DNA of 6,947 nucleotides, taken from Actinomyces sp. (GTDB lineage Bacteria; Actinomycetota; Actinomycetes; Actinomycetales; Actinomycetaceae). This document shows positions 5,464-6,947 of the stretch, one piece after another; the first letter of the stretch is position 1, and every line of letters starts with the position of its first letter. A program made the position numbers and the translations under genes. Location: positions 1 through 6,947 of the forward strand of contig NZ_JAUMUL010000096.1 in the NCBI RefSeq assembly GCF_030530635.1, given 5' to 3'. The notes beneath the pieces are model-generated. The model was given only the letters and a program-made list of their open reading frames with translations, was not told the origin of the DNA and did no database searches.

Positions 5464-5476
5464 TAAGTCGCGTCAA
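5448..5476 (-). promoter_or_regulatory. Promoter of the ABC export locus
   Basis: On the minus strand, TTGACG (5476-5471; 5 of 6 to the -35 consensus) is followed after exactly 17 bases by TAGAGT (5453-5448; 4 of 6 to the -10 consensus). Transcription should start near 5441, leaving about a 20-base leader that contains the AGGAGG ribosome site before ATG 5420. It lies 35 bases after the iron-sulfur gene stop. Read-through from that gene is possible, as I see no clear terminator between them. Confidence 0.65.
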
Positions 5477-5511
5477 GAGACTCGGCGGATGATTCTCGGC
5501 CGCGGTTTATC

Positions 5512-6947
5512 TCACGCGGAGGCAGGCTGCTGGCCGCGGCGGACGGACTCCAGCATCAGGGTGGCCACGTCCGTGACGCGCACGTCGGCGCCCTCGGAGG
5601 CGACGCCGTCGGAGAGCATGGTGGTGCAGAACGGGCAGGCCGTCGCGATCACCTGCGCGCCGGTGCCGATCGCCTCGCGCGAGCGCTCCACCGCGATGCG
5701 GGTGCCGATCGACTCCTCCATGAAGGCCCGCGCCCCGCCGCCGCCGCAGCAGAATCCACGCTCGTGGCTGCGCGGCATCTCCACGGTGGTGGCGCCGGTC
5801 GCCTCCAGCAACTCGCGCGGCGGGGAGTAGATGCGGTTGTGGCGGCCCAGGTAGCAGGCGTCGTGGTAGGTGACGGTCGAGGCGCCGCCCGCCTCAGGCC
5901 CTGCGGCGGGCTGCGCCGTCGGCCCCGCCTGCGGGGGAACGGGACGCAGCCGCCCTTCCCGCACCAGGCGTCCCAGCAGCTGCGTGTAGTGCAGCACCTC
6001 GTAATGTCCGCCCACCTGCGGGTACTCGCGGGCCAGCGTGTTGAAGCAGTGGGCGCAGGTGACCACGATCTTCTGCACGCCGGCCTCGTTGAGCGTCTCC
6101 ACGTTCTGTGCCGCCAGCGTCTGGAACAGGATCTCATTGCCGGCGCGGCGGGCCGGGTCGCCGGTGCAGGCCTCGGCGTCGCCCAAGACGGCGAAGGACA
6201 CTCCGGCGGTGTGCAGCAGCTCGGCAACTGCTCGCGTCGTCTTCTTCGCCCGGTCCTCGTAGGCACCCGCGCAGCCCACCCAGAACAGGTAGTCGACCTC
6301 CTCGGCCGACTCGATGTCCTCACCAATAACCGGCACATCGAAGTCCAGGCCCTTGGCCCAGTCCATGCGCTTGCGCGCCGCCAGGCCCCAGGGGTTGCCC
6401 TTGGACTCCAGCTTGCGGAACATCTGCCCCAACTCCTTGGGGAAGGCCGAGGCCATGAGCACCTGTTGACGGCGCACGTCGATCACATGATCGACGTGCT
6501 CGATGTCCACCGGGCACTGGTCCACGCACGCCCCGCAGGTGGTGCACGACCACAGCACGTCCGCGGGGATCACCTCGCCGGCCAGCGGCGCCGGACGCGT
6601 GGACACGCCCGTATCGCTCGGGGCGGCCTTCGCGGCCAGCAGGGCGCCCAGCACGTCGCCGGTGTGAGCGCTGCCCGGAGCCAGGCCCAGATCGTCGTCG
6701 TCCTCCAGGCCGTCCGTCATGCCCACCAGCCGCCCGAGCGGGCCGCGGGTGCTGCGGCGCTCGGCGAGCATCTCCTCGGTGACCTCGTCGGGCTCGACGC
6801 CGAGTGCGCTCGCCGCCCGCAGGTAGGGGGCGACGGCGGCGTGGTGGTCGCGCAGCGCCAGAGTGAACAGCTTCGGGGACAGGGGCTTGCCGGTGTTCCA
6901 CGCCGGGCACAGGTCCTGGCAGCGGCCGCACTCGGTGCAGGTGGAGA
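5512..6947 (-). CDS. CCG-domain iron-sulfur oxidoreductase, partial (5' end outside window)
   Basis: The frame is open from the window edge to TGA at 5514-5512, giving 477 residues. The ATG at 6771 is internal: the frame upstream of it encodes the first [4Fe-4S] motif, CTECGRCQDLCPAW (from 6939). The second, CTTCGACVDQCP, is at 6546-6511. Two cysteine-rich CCG domains follow. The first has WVGCAGAYEDR, EACTGDPARR and VTCAHC, with Thr where the second Cys of CCG would be. The second has YHDACYLGRHN, FCCGGGGAR and ACPFC and looks complete. A Pro/Ala/Gly-rich linker of about 24 residues separates them. This order matches heterodisulfide-reductase-like subunits and actinobacterial proteins such as M. 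tuberculosis Rv0338c, which carry an N-terminal membrane domain; that part would lie beyond the window. The likely role is electron transfer between a membrane or flavin partner and an unknown acceptor. Confidence 0.9.
   Translation of the reverse strand, partial: STCTECGRCQDLCPAWNTGKPLSPKLFTLALRDHHAAVAPYLRAASALGVEPDEVTEEMLAERRSTRGPLGRLVGMTDGLEDDDDLGLAPGSAHTGDVLGALLAAKAAPSDTGVSTRPAPLAGEVIPADVLWSCTTCGACVDQCPVDIEHVDHVIDVRRQQVLMASAFPKELGQMFRKLESKGNPWGLAARKRMDWAKGLDFDVPVIGEDIESAEEVDYLFWVGCAGAYEDRAKKTTRAVAELLHTAGVSFAVLGDAEACTGDPARRAGNEILFQTLAAQNVETLNEAGVQKIVVTCAHCFNTLAREYPQVGGHYEVLHYTQLLGRLVREGRLRPVPPQAGPTAQPAAGPEAGGASTVTYHDACYLGRHNRIYSPPRELLEATGATTVEMPRSHERGFCCGGGGARAFMEESIGTRIAVERSREAIGTGAQVIATACPFCTTMLSDGVASEGADVRVTDVATLMLESVRRGQQPASA

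Noticed and set aside
5091..5466. Overlapping plus-strand frames opposite the ABC ATPase N-terminus and its promoter
   Set aside because: The minus-strand ATPase has every nucleotide-binding motif, so these are shadows.
6769..6771. ATG at 6771 as the start of the iron-sulfur protein
   Set aside because: The same frame upstream encodes another 58 residues to the window edge, including the first [4Fe-4S] motif, so the start lies outside.
6320..6931. 203-codon minus-strand frame at the right edge
   Set aside because: Arg/Pro/Gly-rich out-of-phase reading of the iron-sulfur gene, whose true frame holds both CxxCxxCxxxCP motifs.

Overview
The window looks like chromosome from a high-GC Gram-positive bacterium (Actinobacteria). 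The flanking genes are strongly GC-rich with G/C-ending codons, and the iron-sulfur protein at the right edge has the layout of actinobacterial CCG-domain reductases. An Actinomyces-like host is my best guess, but the sequence alone does not prove it.

Left third (1-2376): a Sua5/YrdC/TsaC-type gene (threonylcarbamoyl-AMP synthase family) is split by an IS1634-family insertion sequence of about 1.7 kb (56-1758). The 55 bases before the IS reappear exactly at 1922-1976. The copy stops matching precisely where the IS begins, so this is the visible part of a long target duplication of about 218 bp (1759-1976), a known habit of this IS family. The Sua5-like remnant also carries a 46-bp frameshifting tandem duplication and an in-frame stop, so it is a multiply broken pseudogene. 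The transposase (171-1743) has its DDE-type motifs, but its conserved N-terminus lies in a different frame. The frames join by a +1 shift at a GGG-TGA site near 282-287: either a mutation or a programmed frameshift.

Middle (2526-5476): four genes on the minus strand appear to form one export locus. Transcription order is an ABC ATPase (5420-4524), an ABC-2 permease (4527-3742, 4-nt overlap with the ATPase), an unrecognised six-helix membrane protein (3585-2944) and a small winged-helix regulator (2858-2526). A well-formed promoter (TTGACG, 17 bp, TAGAGT) lies before the ATPase and is overlaid by three alternating TAGAG/CTCTA half-sites, a good candidate operator for the regulator at the far end of the locus. 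Each of the two wider gaps holds a very short ORF with a Shine-Dalgarno-like sequence. The stop codon of each overlaps the start region of the next gene, which suggests translational coupling or leader peptides. The locus is visibly less GC-biased than its flanks and may have been acquired.

Right end (5512-6947): the 3' portion of a minus-strand gene for a two-[4Fe-4S], two-CCG-domain iron-sulfur oxidoreductase. Its N-terminus lies beyond the window. It reads away from the window edge toward the export locus, which has its own promoter.

No rRNA, tRNA or CRISPR array was seen.
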